Shown: in pieces, positions 25,601-33,335 of the stretch
How the letters are laid out: each line of letters opens with the position of its first letter
Numbering within the stretch: position 1 is the stretch's first letter
Source of the DNA: Mycobacterium sp. 1081908.1
GTDB lineage: Bacteria; Actinomycetota; Actinomycetes; Mycobacteriales; Mycobacteriaceae
Assembly: GCF_001673535.1 (NCBI RefSeq)
Contig: NZ_LZLY01000104.1
Coordinates: 1-64,000, forward strand
Direction of reading: 5' to 3'
Length of the DNA: 64,000 bases
The notes under the pieces: model-generated
What the model was told of the DNA's origin: nothing
The model's database searches: none
Seen by the model: the letters and a program-made list of their open reading frames with translations, nothing else
Position numbers and translations under genes: made by a program

Positions 25601-28158
25601 CGCCTGCAGTACTCGACCGCCTTGACCGCGTTTCCCGCCCAAGCACATTCGAAGTAATGGTGAGCCAGCTCCGCGAGCAGCTCGTCGTCGGCGCCGGGCT
25701 CATTCTCCAGCGTCGTGGCGATGCGCTGGTGTAACCGCATGCGCCGCACCGATGGCAGCTCGGCGAGCAGCGACTGCCGGACGAGGGCGTGGTTGAACCG
25801 GTACCGACCGCCGGGCTCCTCGATGACAATGCCGGCCTTGCAGGCCTCGTCGAACGCGTCGACCAGGTCGTCGCCGACCACGCGCTCGACCAGATCCAGG
25901 GCGAACCGGCTACCGACGACCGCCGCCGCGGCGAGGCCCTTGTTCGTCTCCGGCGCCAGCCGAGAAAGGCGGCGGCTCACCGCCTCCCGGACCCCCTGCG
26001 GCAGCGTGCTCTGATCCCAACGCCCACCACTTTCGTCGACATGGCGCAGGGCCTCGATGAGAAAGAACGGGTTGCCACCCGTGACTGACGCCAACGCCCG
26101 GGCCAACTCCTCGTCGTTGTAGCCGGCCTCGGCGACGTAGGCGCTCACGTCCTCCTCGTCGAGCCCGCCGAGCTGCAGGCGGTTGGCGGTGCCGTCACGG
26201 TGAAGGTCGGCGAGCATGGCCGAAAGTGGGTGGGAGCGGTCGAGGTCGGTGCTGCGATAGGTGCCGATGATCTGCACGCGGGCGCGCTCGCCAAAACGCA
26301 GGAGATGCCGCAAGAGGAGCAGGGTGGGTTTGGCCGCCCAGTGCAGATCGTCGAGGATCAGGACGACGGGCGTGCTCGCCGAGGCGATACCCAGCAGCGC
26401 AACAACGGCGTCGAAAAGTGCGTAGCGTTCGGTGTCGGGGTCGGCGCGCGTCGGCGCGGCCAGATCGGGCAATACATCGGTCAGCGCCGGAACTAAGGGG
26501 AGCAGCGCTTCCACGCCCCGCAGCCCCCGAAGCCGACTGCTACCCAGGCACGGCACCAGCGAACGGAGGGCTTCCGCGAACGGCTGGTAGGGCGCACCGA
26601 GGTCCTCGTCACAGCGGCCGTAAATGACAAGGGCGCCTTCGTCATAGGCCTGCCGGGACCACTCGCCGGCCAGGCGCGTCTTGCCGACACCCGGCTCGCC
26701 GGCGATCAGCACCGCGTTCGTGCCGCCGGCGAGCGCGGTCTGCCACGCGGAAAAAAGCCGCTCGAGCTCTTGCCCGCGACCGACGAACGGCCCGGGGCCG
26801 GCCAGCACCGCGGGCAGACCCGGCCGCTCCAGGGGTGCCTCGCCCGAGGCTTCCTCGCCACGGTCTTCCGACGTTTCCTGGCGGAGCTCGAAAACGTGCT
26901 CCGGGCGCGCGAGGTTCTTCAGCTGGCGCGTGCCGAGGTCGGCGAGCACGACATCGTCGGGCAGGGAGTCGATCACGAGCTCGGCCGTTGCCCCCGAGCA
27001 CAGGATCTGCCCGCCCGCCGCCAGCGACCGCAGCCGCGCGGCGCGGTTGACCGCCCGACCGAAGTAGTCGCCGTCGCGGAACTCGGCCTCCCCGGTGTGC
27101 AATGCGATGCGGATGCGCATGGGGTCCCGCAGCGCCCATGGCTCCTGAACGATCGCCTCCTGCAGCTCCAGGGCGGCGGCGGCGGCCGCCGACGGCCGCT
27201 CGAAGACCGAGAACGTGGCATCGCCCTCGCCGCGGGTCTTGATCAGGCGCCCACCGCGGGACGTGACGACCTGTTCGACAAGCTCGTCGTGTCGGGCGAG
27301 CGCGATCCCCATGGCGTCGGCGTCTGCCTCCCATGCGGCGGTCGACCCCTCGATGTCCGTCAGTAGGAAGGTCACGGCGCGGGTCACCGCCCGAACGTTC
27401 TGCGCGCCAGGGGTTTCCAGCGCCGCGTCCTGCGCCACGATCGCGGCCTCCAGCCGGCGCAGCTCTGGCCCGGGATCGACGCCCAGTTCCTCGGCCAGCA
27501 GGGTCCGCGCCCGCTGGTAGGCGCCCAGGGCCTCGCCCTGCCTGCCGGCGCGGTAGAGGGCCAGCATCAGCTGGGCCCAACGCCTTTCGCGCAGCGGCGC
27601 GTCGGCCACCGCGGCCTCGAGCTCGCCGATGATCTCGGCGGCGCGGCCCGTCGCCAGCAGCGCATCGGCCCGATCCTCCACCAGCGCGGCGTGGCCCTCG
27701 ATCCACCGCGTCTTTTCGGACGTTCCCCGGCGGCCGTCGGGCAGTTCGGGGATGCCGCGCCAGAGTTCGAGGGCCTCCTCGAAGCGGGCCACCGCTTGGC
27801 CGGTGTCGCCGGCCGCGGCGGCATCGCGTCCCCGTCGCGCGGCCGACTTGTAGCGCGAAGCGTCGACCTCGCTCTCGGCCAGGGTCCAGCCCGCGCCTTC
27901 CGTCAACACGAAGCCGTCGCCCAGGGTGCGGCGCAGCGACGAGATATGGGTTTGCAGGGCCTTGGCGGCCGTGCGCGGGGGATCCTCGCCCCAGAGCAGC
28001 TCGACGAGGGTGTCGGCCGAAACGACCGAACCGACGTGCAGCCCGAGCATGGTGAGGATCGCGCGGGGTTTGGCGCCCGGGATCGCGACCGGCGTGCCAG
28101 CACGCCGGACCTGGAGAGGTCCCAAAACCCCCAGTTCCACCTCTAGAAGACTAGTCAC
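16624..28158 (-). CDS. Giant BTAD-cyclase-ATPase protein with 19 SnoaL/NTF2-like modules
   Basis: The single open frame encodes 3844 residues. Domains in order: SARP winged helix plus BTAD (about 1-250, VLGPLQVRRAGTPV, VDASRYKSAARRG); class III cyclase domain (about 261-425, FLLTDIEGST, KTRGEGDATFSVF, VNRAARLRS); AAA ATPase (Walker A GEPGVGKTR about 485-493, Walker B VLILDDLHWA about 600); TPR-like helical region (about 850-1265). From about 1278 to the end there is one half module and nine tandem units of about 268 residues, each made of two NTF2/SnoaL-like halves. Typical unit phrases are RDWDAMAELLADD, VVNAGVRRGRD, IATRGERLALSR, ELDARYLAGEAA, LNRHELPATTPDWVN, AVHRLSNLGAVVT and CEVFDEADLDAALARFEEL. 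Mycobacteria have cyclase-ATPase regulators, but those I know end in a LuxR helix. The start is GTG 28158, or possibly GTG 28140. Confidence 0.9.
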   Translation of the reverse strand: MTSLLEVELGVLGPLQVRRAGTPVAIPGAKPRAILTMLGLHVGSVVSADTLVELLWGEDPPRTAAKALQTHISSLRRTLGDGFVLTEGAGWTLAESEVDASRYKSAARRGRDAAAAGDTGQAVARFEEALELWRGIPELPDGRRGTSEKTRWIEGHAALVEDRADALLATGRAAEIIGELEAAVADAPLRERRWAQLMLALYRAGRQGEALGAYQRARTLLAEELGVDPGPELRRLEAAIVAQDAALETPGAQNVRAVTRAVTFLLTDIEGSTAAWEADADAMGIALARHDELVEQVVTSRGGRLIKTRGEGDATFSVFERPSAAAAAALELQEAIVQEPWALRDPMRIRIALHTGEAEFRDGDYFGRAVNRAARLRSLAAGGQILCSGATAELVIDSLPDDVVLADLGTRQLKNLARPEHVFELRQETSEDRGEEASGEAPLERPGLPAVLAGPGPFVGRGQELERLFSAWQTALAGGTNAVLIAGEPGVGKTRLAGEWSRQAYDEGALVIYGRCDEDLGAPYQPFAEALRSLVPCLGSSRLRGLRGVEALLPLVPALTDVLPDLAAPTRADPDTERYALFDAVVALLGIASASTPVVLILDDLHWAAKPTLLLLRHLLRFGERARVQIIGTYRSTDLDRSHPLSAMLADLHRDGTANRLQLGGLDEEDVSAYVAEAGYNDEELARALASVTGGNPFFLIEALRHVDESGGRWDQSTLPQGVREAVSRRLSRLAPETNKGLAAAAVVGSRFALDLVERVVGDDLVDAFDEACKAGIVIEEPGGRYRFNHALVRQSLLAELPSVRRMRLHQRIATTLENEPGADDELLAELAHHYFECAWAGNAVKAVEYCRRAADQAMARLAYEGAADLYDRALHALEEIDDELPDRDDHAAELLVARCEALLAAGDVASAASAVAQLQSATVDSARLAAWATCFDGQLSMLIHPERLDEIEAAVGAAAGILAEIGDSAGEAKAHTVRAGCLARLGRIGDCEVALDDALTAARRAREHRRVNAVLAQAPLAALWGPNPVPRAGGRCLDVVRLLRITTESPAVEATSTRCQAVLEAFRGRAAAARRMIDSARRTVTELGLRHALVEVEQFAGIVELVVDEPAAAEPNLRKAYNGFRRMGLDADTAETAALLGRTCLLLDRDAEADELCSESERLAGHALKPSIAWRTLRARLLSRAGDHAEARRVAEAAVSLAERTDALVDHGDACLSLATVLGAAGDAAGARAAAERAAGLYDRKGAAALAEKAHDLLGRRVQPVAEVLPEAPSVEIDNAAVRVGERVMAAIHRGAWDEFEQLFAPDVSIVNRRKVVGVTLSSDAVRRGLRHELERGDVRVNHLWVAARGERLALSRLITTSSDASPGAPQDELLQLYAINEEGQVALQVWFDLEDMDAALAELDAAHARFEGEHPPARRLDNAAARVFEHVWSHFAAGDWGAVAATVADNYSGIDHRRVVNAGTQHGRDSVINDLQAAAGVGFAISMVDAIAVRGERLVLARVRAAGHDPEAISNDALNVVEIDASQRIATTVTFDLEDFDSAIAELDARYLAGEAAPYAQTWSALLRAFAAFNRHELPATAPDWVNLDHRRGRAFSPGELIPYITATWEVAPQARIYIESVHRLSNLGAVVTQSTRGTSPAGFDAEWLEVTLLTMEGDLMSRCEVFDEADLDTAIESFEGLHMQSLRQENTASQVAERFLERFDAGDWNAIAEILADDFYAEDHRRVVGAGVRNSRDVELASIRAGYDLGGTKMTSSVIATRGARLILTRTRYSGPNQAPDAFLVDVLAIVEINADNRIAARIVFEPDDIDAAIAELDARYLAGEAAPHAQTWSVIAASYAALNRHELPATTPDCVNFDHRQETAFGPGDVTAYTRAGWDHNQDITIYVEQVHRLDNLGAVITYAAHETSREGLDAEWRGTAVFTVEGDLINRTEVFDEADIDSAIARFEQLSRPAPRLENAASQAVEQWLAHFTARDWGAMAEQVAEDYYGDDRRPMVSAGPQRGRDVMIGQFQTAADLEVTHAASEVVATRANRVALTHAWFSRADQGPAAFRVDLLYVVEINADGRISALVAFDTNQFEAAIQELDARYVAGEAAPHAHTWSVVAGVFAALKRHEISPTTPDFVDVDRRRLAVETGGFEGYLHAIWEVTDYISVHITAVHRLTALGAVVTHASHATSQEGLDVEWQNVNLLTVDGELISRAELFDEADLDAALARFDELEQKAQRRLENAASQAYERFRTYFAARDWVAMAELLTADTAVDDHRRVVNAETRRGRDVEIANMRAFADIGVKTSTATIIATRGERLVLSRTCISSEDHQPGGFRIEMLIIVETSTDNRILARVAYDPEDIDAAFAELDARYLAGEAAAHARTWTVLMQAYAALNRHEMPSTTPDWVNVDHRRGASFASGEMFALLDAAWNLTTDLRHSIEAVHRLNDLGAVVTNASRETSQEGFDAEWRVITVVTVEGDMLSRCEVFDEADVDTAIARFEQLNQQAPRLENAATRVNKRIWECFDARDWDKLHALFADDMRHDDRRQMVGAGVLHGRDAQMRDMRAYADIGVKPAIEVIAIRGERLALTRARFSRLDPEPQAFLVEALIVVEIDADERMAGVVAFEPDDIDNAFEELEARYLAGEAAPYARVWQRALDILGEVNRHEPGPVIERLAFTDHRRIPFAEGDFRRAIEDLWPLVPDARYCATAVHALDTHGVVASLVIEGSDAQGNELQWARTLFFDPREPRLEIYEESDVDTALARFEELRPKARRLENAASRMGEQFLAHFAVRDWDAMGELLADDVSSDDRRSVVNTGIRRGRDVEMANWRAIGDVWSTDVTSAVLATRGERLALFRVSFASENQAPEGFSATSLAVVEINDDNRMGASVVFDIDDIDAAFEELDARYLAGEAAAHAHTWSVIAQVHATLNRHEMHPTTPDWVNIDHRRGIAFAPGDIVRYARDTFDDMPDATFHIVAVHRLSSRGAVITQAIHGTSRTGLEAEWQHIALYTFEGDVANRCEIFDDADLDAALARFEELRRQTPWLKSRAAERFLAHFSARDWDAMAQDFAGDYYHDDRRRVVNAGVRYGRESAIEELRVAADIGLLTDITLDIIATRGERLILSRYRASGRDSDAIQLDALQVTELDADERIVANVSFDSDDVEAAFEELDARYLAGQAAAHARTWSAIAGECAAFNRHEIAAADYVTVDHRPLAIVDAAIPQAAMRSWDVTPDFSIHIEAVHRLNGFGAVATYTAHGTSVEGFGAEWRVILLLAVAGDRIDRCEVFDDADLDAALARLDELHPQVSRPENAASSTSERFWTYFAARDWDATAELTTENICSDDRRRVVNGGVRHGREAHIADMRVIAEIVDPKNLTPTVVATRGARLALSHIRSSNRAAGPDEISAEVLSVVEIDADGRIAANIGFDIEDIDAALAELDARYLAGEAAAHAEVWSVIAGSYSASNRHELPGMKPDSVYIDNRAVLMTESEDLAGYLRSVRALTPDISVYIEAVHRLSDQGAVITQVAHGTSQEGFDAEWRAIVIGIVEGDLYSRVEVFDEADLDAALARFEELQPQAQRLENAAGRMVERYQACFSAHDWAAMADLLADDVVVDDRRRVVNAGVRRGRVHIADLQVAVDVGAQTISLSVIATRGEYLALAHARAFNRGFSPGEVGAEWLGIVEIDANERIITMVTFELDDADVAFEELDARYLAGEAAAHAHTWSLVTRAYAALNRRQLPEAAADWVNIDHRRLAPIPAGGLSAYLLATWDLSPQSGIRIEAVHRLSKVGAVVTQVVKGTSHQGFEAEWRTIDLSTYDGDKIKRTELFDEDDLDAALARFDELNRPG
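16638..24330 (-). repeat. Nine tandem ~0.8-kb coding repeats (SnoaL-like double modules)
   Basis: Unit starts, recognised by the coded motif R-x-ENAA, lie near 23890, 23080, 22272, 21462, 20645, 19845, 19030, 18240 and 17422 (minus-strand order 1-9). Spacings are about 784-818 bases. A single half unit precedes them near 24325. Unit 7 has lost the ENAA motif (WLKSRAAERF) and unit 5 has a strongly diverged second half. The copies differ at many positions, so this is old duplication, not a recent expansion. Spot counts give roughly 52-63% GC here against about 73% in a line of the N-terminal part. Confidence 0.88.
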
Positions 28159-28169
28159 GTCCGCAATCG

Positions 28170-28197
28170 TCGGTAAGACGATTCAACAAGCAGTCAA
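28170..28197 (-). promoter_or_regulatory. Possible promoter of the giant regulator gene
   Basis: On the minus strand TTGACT (28192-28197) and TACCGA (28170-28175) are 16 bases apart and end 11 bases before the GTG at 28158, so the transcript would be nearly leaderless. The -10 lacks the final T of the consensus. The 143-base gap (28159-28301) shows no gene. Confidence 0.3.
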
Positions 28198-28301
28198 GAT
28201 CGAGTAAAAGCCGCCCTATCCTGCGACTTCTGTGGGCATGCCGACTAAGGTGCAAGCGCGATCGCCGCAGGGCAGCAACACCTCGGACTTCTCGGCGTGC
28301 T

Positions 28302-30281
28302 TCAGTGGATTTGGTTGCTGAGCCTGCCGACGAGAGCCGTGTTGAGATACCCGGTGGCGGCGGGCCCGCCGGTGTTGAGCGCGGTGATGGTGGCGGGGTC
28401 GTCGACGATGACCAGGATCCCGCCGTACCCGCTGTACTTGGCGGGCAGGCCGGCGTATCCACCGCCGCCGGCGCCCGGGTCGGTGCGTAACAGGAGCATG
28501 ACGTCGGTGCGCCGCCCGACGTAGTCGAAGTCGTTGATATCGAACGGGACGTCGGGTGGATCGCTTGGGGCGCGCTTGTAGTGGGTGCTGTAGGAAAACC
28601 CGATGCCCTGGAGGTAACTGGTGGGAGGGGACACGGCCGCGGCGGCGGTGATGTCCGTGCCGGTGTAGTTGACCGCCAGGATGGATTTGCCGGAAAAAGC
28701 AGGGTGGTCGGATTTGACCTTCGCCTGTTGTGATGTCGCGTCGTCGAGCAGCGTCTTGGCGGTGTCGGAGCGGCCGAGGGCCTTGGCGATCCAGGTCAGC
28801 TGGGTCTGCCAGGTCCAGTCTTGGGTGGTGTCGGCGGACTGCGTCAGGGTGGGCGCGATGGCGGCCAGTTTGTTGTAGGTGGGCTGGTCGATGTCGCCGG
28901 TGTCGATGATGAGGTCGGGCTTCGCCGCCGCGACCGCGGCGGGGTCGGTGGACGCGAGGATCGGCGCGGGGGAGTGCACCAAGGATTGAAGCCAGTCGGG
29001 CACGCCGGCCTGCGGCCGGGTCATGACGACGGGCTGCACGCCCAATGACAGCACGGCGTCGGGATCGCCCGAGCCGAGCGCCGCGATGGCCACCGGGCGG
29101 TGCTCGAGTTTGACCGTCCCGAACTTGCCTGTCAGGGATTGCGGGCGGTAGGGCGCCAACCCGCCGCTGGAGTGGTCGAGCATGCGGATGCCCACGACCG
29201 CTGCCACTACCACCGCCACGACCAAACATGTTGCGGCCAGGATCAACCGGCCGCGTTTGCGGCGCGGTGGTGGCTGCGAGGGAGGCGGACCCGGCCAGTG
29301 CCCGCCGGAAAGGTGCTGTGGCGCAGGGGCACCGGGCCCGCTCGGCGGGGTCGGCCACGTGGGTGGGTAGGTCACCGTGGGATTGGTCCGGGCGGGTGTT
29401 TCATGCCCGCCACCGGGCGTGCCGGTGCCGGACGTCGGGCCACCGGTCAACGCGGTCGCTGCGGCCGCGGCGAGCGCGCCCGCGGTCTGGAAGCGATCGT
29501 CGGGGTTCTTGGCCAGCGCGCGGGCGATGACGTCGTCGACGGCGGGCGGCAGGCCGGGGGTGAGGTCGCTGGGGCGTGGGACCGGCCGCATCAGGTGGGC
29601 CATCAGCATCGCGGGCAGTTCCCGGAATTCGCCGTACGGGGTGCGGCCGGTCAGCAGCCGAAACAGCGAGCAGCCCAGGGAGTAGATGTCGGTCCGGTGA
29701 TCCACCGGGCCGCCTTGGATCGCCTCGGGGGCGGCGTAGGCAGCGGTGAAGACCAGTGAGCCCGTGGCGGTCAATGTCGTGGCGTCATCCAGGGCGCGGG
29801 CAATACCGAAGTCTGCCAACAACACTCGTTCCTGGTCCGGAACGCCGGGCGAGGCCAGCAGGAAGTTGCCGGGTTTGATGTCGCGGTGCAGGATGCGGCG
29901 GGAGTGCGCGTAGTCGAGCGCCTTTGCGACGTCGCTCACGATGCGCACGATCCGGGTCGGGGTGAGGTTCGCGGCGGCCAGATCGCTTGCGGCCGTGCCG
30001 TCGACGTATTCCATCGCGATCCACAGCTGGCCGTCGTCGGTTTCGCCGCGGTTGAACACGGTGACGATGTTCGGGTGGCTCAGCGTGGCGGCCAGGTCGG
30101 CTTCGCGGGTGAACCGGGCGCGGAACTGCTCGTCGACGGAGAGTTCGGCCGACAGGATCTTCAGGGCATCGCTGCGGGGCAGGGTGGGGTGGCGGGCCAA
30201 GTAGACCGTACCCATCCCGCCGGAGCCCAATACGCCTTCGATGCGGTAGCCGGCAATGACGGTTCCGATGGCTAGCGGCAT
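28302..30281 (-). CDS. Ser/Thr protein kinase with periplasmic-binding-protein ectodomain
   Basis: This 659-residue membrane kinase has a Hanks-type catalytic domain at about 10-270 ([11 protein letters not shown], lysine in ALKIL, catalytic [22 protein letters not shown]). A Pro/Gly-rich juxtamembrane linker follows, then one transmembrane helix (about 347-368) and an extracytoplasmic domain (about 385-655). That domain reads like a FhuD/FepB-type substrate-binding protein for ferric siderophores or cobalamin ([66 protein letters not shown]). The kinase half resembles PknF. A kinase that senses an iron-chelator-like ligand is the natural inference, but ligand identity is unknown. It is the last gene of an operon led by an HTH gene and two lipoprotein genes, starting seven bases after the preceding stop. 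Confidence 0.9.
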   Translation of the reverse strand: MPLAIGTVIAGYRIEGVLGSGGMGTVYLARHPTLPRSDALKILSAELSVDEQFRARFTREADLAATLSHPNIVTVFNRGETDDGQLWIAMEYVDGTAASDLAAANLTPTRIVRIVSDVAKALDYAHSRRILHRDIKPGNFLLASPGVPDQERVLLADFGIARALDDATTLTATGSLVFTAAYAAPEAIQGGPVDHRTDIYSLGCSLFRLLTGRTPYGEFRELPAMLMAHLMRPVPRPSDLTPGLPPAVDDVIARALAKNPDDRFQTAGALAAAAATALTGGPTSGTGTPGGGHETPARTNPTVTYPPTWPTPPSGPGAPAPQHLSGGHWPGPPPSQPPPRRKRGRLILAATCLVVAVVVAAVVGIRMLDHSSGGLAPYRPQSLTGKFGTVKLEHRPVAIAALGSGDPDAVLSLGVQPVVMTRPQAGVPDWLQSLVHSPAPILASTDPAAVAAAKPDLIIDTGDIDQPTYNKLAAIAPTLTQSADTTQDWTWQTQLTWIAKALGRSDTAKTLLDDATSQQAKVKSDHPAFSGKSILAVNYTGTDITAAAAVSPPTSYLQGIGFSYSTHYKRAPSDPPDVPFDINDFDYVGRRTDVMLLLRTDPGAGGGGYAGLPAKYSGYGGILVIVDDPATITALNTGGPAATGYLNTALVGRLSNQIH

Positions 30282-30288
30282 GGCCGGC

Positions 30289-31497
30289 TCATTTCCCGGT
30301 CAGCATGCGGTACTGCGCGGCCATCATCTGGTGCAGCGCGGTTTCCTGTTCGTTTTGGATGAAATAGGCGTAGCGGTCCGCACCCGCCACGCACCAAAAG
30401 GCCAATGTTTCGGTAAAGCATTTCGCTTTGGGCATCCCGCTGATCCCGCCGACCCGGTGCGGGCCGGAATAATCGGCCACGATGCGGGCCGCCGAGCCGG
30501 CGTCGGGCGTTTGGTAGACGCGGATTTCGGCGACCTCGGCTACCTGTTGGACCCCAACGGATTTGAACAGTGCCTGCATGTGAGCCGCGTCGTCGGGCTC
30601 GAGGTGCAGGGCGCCATGAGCGTCGTACACGCCGTCACTGACGACCTCGTTTTCGGAGCGTTTCGGCAAGGTGCGGGCCAGCAGGCCGTCGGGGTCCAGC
30701 GGTAGTTGAGCCAGCTGGTCGTACGGGGTGGGCTTGAACTTGTCGATGAGCGGCTGCTGCAGATCCAGCGTGGTGGCGATCAGTTGCGCCGCAATATCGG
30801 TGTTTTCGGCGGAGATGGCGGTTTGGGCCAAGACGTATTGGCCGTGCGCGGTCACGGCCGTCACCGAAAATCGCGGTTCACCGGGGTTCGGGTAATCGTC
30901 GGTCCACCGGTAGGTCACCGCTGCGGTGCCGGCATAGCGGGGGATCGAAATGCGCTGGGTGGGAACGGGCTTGGTATCGAACGGCTGTGTCAGGGCCGCG
31001 CTCTTGGCCGCCATGGCCGCGACCGCGGCCGTGGCGTCGGCCGGCGTGTCCAACTCCAAGGCGATGTTGAGCAGGCTTTTGTACGGCCCGGCGCCGGTGT
31101 GGCGGGAACTGGAAAACCCGGCCACGAAGCGGTGACCCGCGAGTCCGTCACCCATCGGGGCGCCCAGCAAGGCGTTGACCCCGTCGTTGGCCTTGACCGG
31201 ACCGGTATCGACTTGGGCGTATTGAGTCAGGGCGGCATCGACTTCCCACGGGCCCACCACGTTGGAGGCGAGGCGGCGCGCCTCCGCCCACCCGCCCTCT
31301 CGAGGGTTGCCCGCGACACCCAGCGGCGGTCGCGGCGTGGTCGGAAAGTTCCCCACGTCGAGCAACGCAACCTCGACCCCGTCCCAGCCGCCCGCACCCT
31401 GCGCCGTGGTGGCGGTCCCGTCGATCGTGGAACTGCACCCAACCGCGGTCGCGGCCACCACCGCGACGGCGACCCAGATTCGCGCCACTGTTTTCAT
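30289..31497 (-). CDS. Lipoprotein of a paralogous pair, kinase-linked
   Basis: The ATG at 31497 overlaps the stop of the preceding gene (ATGA) and gives a 402-residue product with a lipoprotein signal (lipobox AVGC, Cys21). The mature part contains [35 protein letters not shown] and, at the end, [20 protein letters not shown] and [14 protein letters not shown]. The same blocks occur in the upstream neighbour, so the two are paralogues. I recall this as a mycobacteria-restricted lipoprotein family (DUF7373 in current databases, from memory); no function is known. Its coupling to the PBP-kinase gene suggests it acts outside the cell with that kinase, perhaps presenting or modifying its ligand. 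Confidence 0.88.
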   Translation of the reverse strand: MKTVARIWVAVAVVAATAVGCSSTIDGTATTAQGAGGWDGVEVALLDVGNFPTTPRPPLGVAGNPREGGWAEARRLASNVVGPWEVDAALTQYAQVDTGPVKANDGVNALLGAPMGDGLAGHRFVAGFSSSRHTGAGPYKSLLNIALELDTPADATAAVAAMAAKSAALTQPFDTKPVPTQRISIPRYAGTAAVTYRWTDDYPNPGEPRFSVTAVTAHGQYVLAQTAISAENTDIAAQLIATTLDLQQPLIDKFKPTPYDQLAQLPLDPDGLLARTLPKRSENEVVSDGVYDAHGALHLEPDDAAHMQALFKSVGVQQVAEVAEIRVYQTPDAGSAARIVADYSGPHRVGGISGMPKAKCFTETLAFWCVAGADRYAYFIQNEQETALHQMMAAQYRMLTGK

Positions 31498-32789
31498 GAG
31501 CCGGTCAGCATCAGGTATTGGGAGGCGATGAGCTGGTGGGCGTCCAGTTCTTGGCCGGCAGTGGCTTTGAACGCGTACCGGTCGGCCGCGGCGATGCACA
31601 GGTAGCGCACCGTCGCCAGGTCGGGGTTGTCGGAGCCCCGGTCAAAGCAGCGCGCGGACGGCAGCCCGCTGATGCCGGGCGCCGATTTGTAGCCCAGGAA
31701 CGGGACATCAATGCGAACCAGCCCGTCGACGGCCCGAAGCGCGCCGGTCGTGTCGACCGCCTCATAGACGGTGGTCCGGTCGACCGAGACCCGCTGGATG
31801 CCGGCGTCGTTGTACATCGCCTGGGTGGCCACCGGGTCGGAGCGAAAGTTCAGTGCCCCACGCGGTTCGTACACCGTGGCCTGGTTGACGGTGGGGTTGG
31901 TGGCGGGAACGGTGCGGGCCAGCAACCCGGTGGGGTCGGCGGGCAGGCTGGCCAGCTGTTCCACCGGGGTGGCCTGGAAATGGTCGGCCGAGGGCCCCTG
32001 CAGGTCAAGGGTTTTGGCAATCATGTCCGCGGCCACGTCGGCGCTTTCCTTGGAGCCGACGTACTGAAACAGCACGTAGGGGCCGTGGGCGGTGAACGCC
32101 TCGGCCTCGAATCCTCCGGAGACGGCGGCGACGTTGGCCAAAGCGGTGGGGTAGCGCGGGATTGGCAAGCGCCTGGCGGGCACGTTGCCCGCGCGCGGGA
32201 TGGCCAGGTTGGCGGCGGCCATCGCCGACGCGGCCGCCGCCGCGTCCTGCGGGCCGGCGAAGCGCAGCACCGCGTTGTCGAGGATCTTGGGTCTGTCCGT
32301 CGTCGCGCTGGGTTGTCCCGCCGGTGTGGGAACCGTGGCGCGCCCGCTGACGAATCCCACCACAAAGTGGTGGGCACCCGCTTGGTCGCCGATGGCGGTG
32401 CCGAACACCAGCGCCGAGAGAGACCGAATGTCGGTGAGCGCGGTGGTGGGCGCCAGATCTGACTGCACGGAGATCAGCTTCGGGTCCACTTCCCACGGCC
32501 CGGTCACCATGCTGGCCATCCGCTGCGCTTCGAGGCGGCGCCCGGCGTCCTCGTTGGGCACGGTGCCGAGCGGCGCCCGGGGCCGGCGCGGGTAGTTGCC
32601 GGGATCGAGCAAGGCGACATTGGCTGCCGGGGGAGCCGGCCCGCCGGATTTGACGGCGCTCCCGGTCACCACCGACGTGCAACCGCTGCCCAGCAGGAGG
32701 AACAACACGGCCATCAATGCCATGGGCGCCCGGCCTGGCCGCCGGCCGACAAGACCCGCACCGCGGGCCGTGTCGTGAACGTCTTTCAC
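31494..32789 (-). CDS. Lipoprotein of a paralogous pair, kinase-linked
   Basis: This 431-residue product (GTG start overlapping the upstream stop as GTGA) has a long N-region and lipobox LLGSGC (Cys37). An internal Met (residue 23) would give a more compact signal peptide. Shared blocks with the next gene are ALLDPGNYPRRPRAPLG, ASMVTGPWEVDPKL, TLDLQGPSADHFQATP, SARCF, LCIAAADRYAFKA and [13 protein letters not shown]. Two cysteines near the C terminus probably pair, as in the paralogue. It belongs to the same four-gene operon and very likely has the same kind of extracytoplasmic role. Function unknown. Confidence 0.87.
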   Translation of the reverse strand: MKDVHDTARGAGLVGRRPGRAPMALMAVLFLLLGSGCTSVVTGSAVKSGGPAPPAANVALLDPGNYPRRPRAPLGTVPNEDAGRRLEAQRMASMVTGPWEVDPKLISVQSDLAPTTALTDIRSLSALVFGTAIGDQAGAHHFVVGFVSGRATVPTPAGQPSATTDRPKILDNAVLRFAGPQDAAAAASAMAAANLAIPRAGNVPARRLPIPRYPTALANVAAVSGGFEAEAFTAHGPYVLFQYVGSKESADVAADMIAKTLDLQGPSADHFQATPVEQLASLPADPTGLLARTVPATNPTVNQATVYEPRGALNFRSDPVATQAMYNDAGIQRVSVDRTTVYEAVDTTGALRAVDGLVRIDVPFLGYKSAPGISGLPSARCFDRGSDNPDLATVRYLCIAAADRYAFKATAGQELDAHQLIASQYLMLTGS

Positions 32790-33202
32790 CGACGCTCACC
32801 CCGATCGAAGTCGCGGGCCTCCGACTCCGCGCGGCCCGCCGTTTTGCCCGACCAGCGACGCAACGTCATGCGATCGACCCCGACCGCACGGGCGACCGAC
32901 CGCTCGGAGACGTTGTCCGCGACGGCCATCACCGCGATCTGACGAACACGTGCGCGCAGCCGCAACTCCTCGGCGCGGGCACGGTCCCAGTCCGCGCCGG
33001 CGTCGGCCAGATCGGTTGTGCCATGGAGGTATTCGAGCGCCGCGTCGACGGCGGCGTGCTGTAGCCGGGGGTTATTCGGGTACAGCAGCGCGGCATCGCG
33101 CGCGGCGCGTCGCAGGCGGACCCGCTGACTGGCATCCAGCGGGGTTTCCGGGCTCAGCGCGCCAACGGGCGCGGCGGTCACCGATGCCCTGCTATTCCCC
33201 AC
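32786..33202 (-). CDS. Small HTH DNA-binding protein leading the kinase operon
   Basis: From the GTG at 33202, which has an AAAGGGG ribosome site, the product is 138 residues; an upstream start at 33247 would add 15. The N-terminal half is helical (SQRVRLRRAARDAALLYPNNPRLQHAAVDAALEYL). The C-terminal part has a clear helix-turn-helix, NVSERSVARAVGVDRMTLRRWSG, of the Hin/transposase-like recognition type used in small regulators. It is not a recognised family to me. It is coupled by a GTGA overlap to the first lipoprotein gene, so it probably regulates its own operon. An 18-bp dyad lies 64 bases upstream. Confidence 0.75.
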   Translation of the reverse strand: MGNSRASVTAAPVGALSPETPLDASQRVRLRRAARDAALLYPNNPRLQHAAVDAALEYLHGTTDLADAGADWDRARAEELRLRARVRQIAVMAVADNVSERSVARAVGVDRMTLRRWSGKTAGRAESEARDFDRGERR

Positions 33203-33265
33203 GGCACGCCCCTTTCGCACCCCCGGGCACGTCAACAACCCGACCACGGCCTGGCGGGCCGCGAA

Positions 33266-33283
33266 TGGTAGCTGATGCTACCA
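33266..33283. promoter_or_regulatory. TGGTAGC-N4-GCTACCA dyad
   Basis: Perfect 7-bp arms with a TGAT loop lie in the 133-base space between the small membrane gene (ending 33336) and the HTH gene start (33202). On the minus strand the dyad encloses TAGCAT, a possible -10. It may be an operator for the HTH protein, or a terminator hairpin for the upstream gene pair. Confidence 0.45.
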
Positions 33284-33335
33284 GCGCGCTTGGCCGACAT
33301 CCGGGGATTCGGGGGGACGCCGGGCGTCGCCGGGG

